From: JBHIFE01 sp046760985
GTDB lineage: Bacteria; Chloroflexota; Dehalococcoidia; Dehalococcoidales; RBG-16-60-22
Direction: 5' to 3'
DNA length: 12,797 nucleotides
Assembly (NCBI GenBank): GCA_046760985.1
Contig: JBHIFE010000037.1
Coordinates: forward strand, 1 to 12,797
This document shows, in pieces, positions 12,350-12,797 of this stretch. Under the pieces are notes generated by a model. That model was not told where the DNA came from, made no database searches, and worked only from the letters and a program-made list of their open reading frames with translations. A program made the position numbers and the translations under genes. Every line of letters begins with the position of its first letter. The first letter of the stretch is position 1.

Positions 12350-12797
12350 TGATTTTCTTGAGCAAGCCCTGAAAAAGAAAGCACCCACAGAACTCGGTGA
12401 CTTGCTGGAGTTCTACACACTTAGTGCTCGGGCGAGAGGAGACAGTGAGAAGACAATAGGTCAGACAGCCACTGCCATTAACCTGCTATGCGCCTATCTG
12501 GCCAGACACGGGTTGTCAACAAACGCTGTAGACATCGGACCTAGCCAGCTCCGAAACTTTATTTATGAGTTGCAAAGACGCCCCAAATTTGCTGACCATC
12601 CTTATGTTAAGCCACAGAATACAAGCCTGAGCCGCAACAGCGTTAATTCCTATTTGAGGGCATTGCGAGCAGCGTGGAACGACTGGGTGCAGGAAGGCCT
12701 ATTGGAAGTATCACCTTTCTCTTACGTCAAGATCCCGAAGGCACAGAAAAAGATTATACCCACCCTCTCGGAGGAGCAATTAACACACTTCTTTAAT
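12336..12797 (+). CDS. Tyrosine recombinase, copy 2 (3' end beyond the window)
   Basis: The first 154 codons are open to the window edge. They begin MSDIDDFLEQALKKK and then follow recombinase copy 1 residue by residue without gaps: the EKTI helix start, LSTNAVDIG, NSVNSYLRALRA and VKIPKAQKKIIPTLSEEQL all have clear counterparts. This is the SAM-like core-binding domain plus the linker into the catalytic domain; the Arg, Lys, His-x-x-Arg, His and Tyr residues would lie outside, so catalytic competence cannot be judged. ATG 12336 overlaps the AbrB-like gene by 14 nt; its ribosome site (AGG about 9 nt upstream) is weak, consistent with coupling. Relative to copy 1 it has about 15 extra N-terminal residues. 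Confidence 0.88.
   Translation, partial: MSDIDDFLEQALKKKAPTELGDLLEFYTLSARARGDSEKTIGQTATAINLLCAYLARHGLSTNAVDIGPSQLRNFIYELQRRPKFADHPYVKPQNTSLSRNSVNSYLRALRAAWNDWVQEGLLEVSPFSYVKIPKAQKKIIPTLSEEQLTHFFN

Noticed and set aside
10439..12797. RIT element (three tandem tyrosine recombinases)
   Set aside because: RIT genes are adjacent or overlapping and three in number; here only two are seen, separated by about 900 bp and other genes.
1..12797. CRISPR arrays, rRNA genes, riboswitches, insertion-sequence transposases
   Set aside because: No regularly spaced repeats, rRNA motifs, recognisable aptamer or transposase signatures were found on either strand.

Overview
The window looks like an anaerobic bacterium, most likely of the Chloroflexota (Dehalococcoidia-like). 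This is an inference from protein style and gene mix: a GMPP-type sugar nucleotidyltransferase, a TSUP permease paired with a DUF1634 protein, a stand-alone pyruvate carboxylase B-type carboxyltransferase, and a ferredoxin/GltD-type flavoprotein with a Cys-rich partner. No rRNA or other strong phylogenetic marker is present. Base composition is moderate, TTG and GTG starts are common, and several intergenic spacers are long and hold decayed genes.

Layout, left to right. (1) 3-74 is the tail of a gene entering from the left, followed by a gene-free AT-rich spacer with a hairpin repeat. (2) 508-716: a CAT-anticodon tRNA (probably tRNA-Ile2) on the minus strand and a plus-strand operon are driven by back-to-back promoters whose -35 boxes lie in the two arms of one inverted repeat. 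The operon is 721-2581: sugar-1-phosphate nucleotidyltransferase, a 54-residue zinc-ribbon protein, and a short type-B DnaJ whose start overlaps the zinc-ribbon stop. (3) 2625-3928: a TSUP permease and a DUF1634 membrane protein behind a clear sigma70-type promoter. (4) 3929-4679: a long spacer with the decayed 5' end of a TctC-type lipoprotein receptor gene (minus strand), its relic promoter, a second copy of the hairpin repeat and another stem-loop. (5) 4680-5471: an inositol-monophosphatase-family protein lacking a normally invariant metal-binding Asp. (6) 5516-9918: an operon of a carboxyltransferase (PycB/OadA-like), a 725-residue ferredoxin/GltD-like/ferredoxin fusion with a C-terminal domain I do not recognise, and a translationally coupled seven-cysteine protein, followed by the broken 3' end of a CCG-type iron-sulfur protein. 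(7) 10319-12797: tRNA-Gly(TCC) with its own promoter, then an accessory-looking block of two paralogous tyrosine recombinases (the second cut by the window edge), an unknown Trp-rich protein on the minus strand, and a small AbrB-like protein overlapping the second recombinase.

How the genes may work together: the 5.5-9.9 kb operon is best read as a carboxylation/redox module in which the flavoprotein passes electrons between NAD(P)H and iron-sulfur partners; its exact reaction is not determined by the sequence. The right end is the most mobile-looking part: AbrB-like regulator plus recombinase in one overlapping unit, with repeats in the divergent control region. No CRISPR array, rRNA or insertion-sequence transposase is visible.
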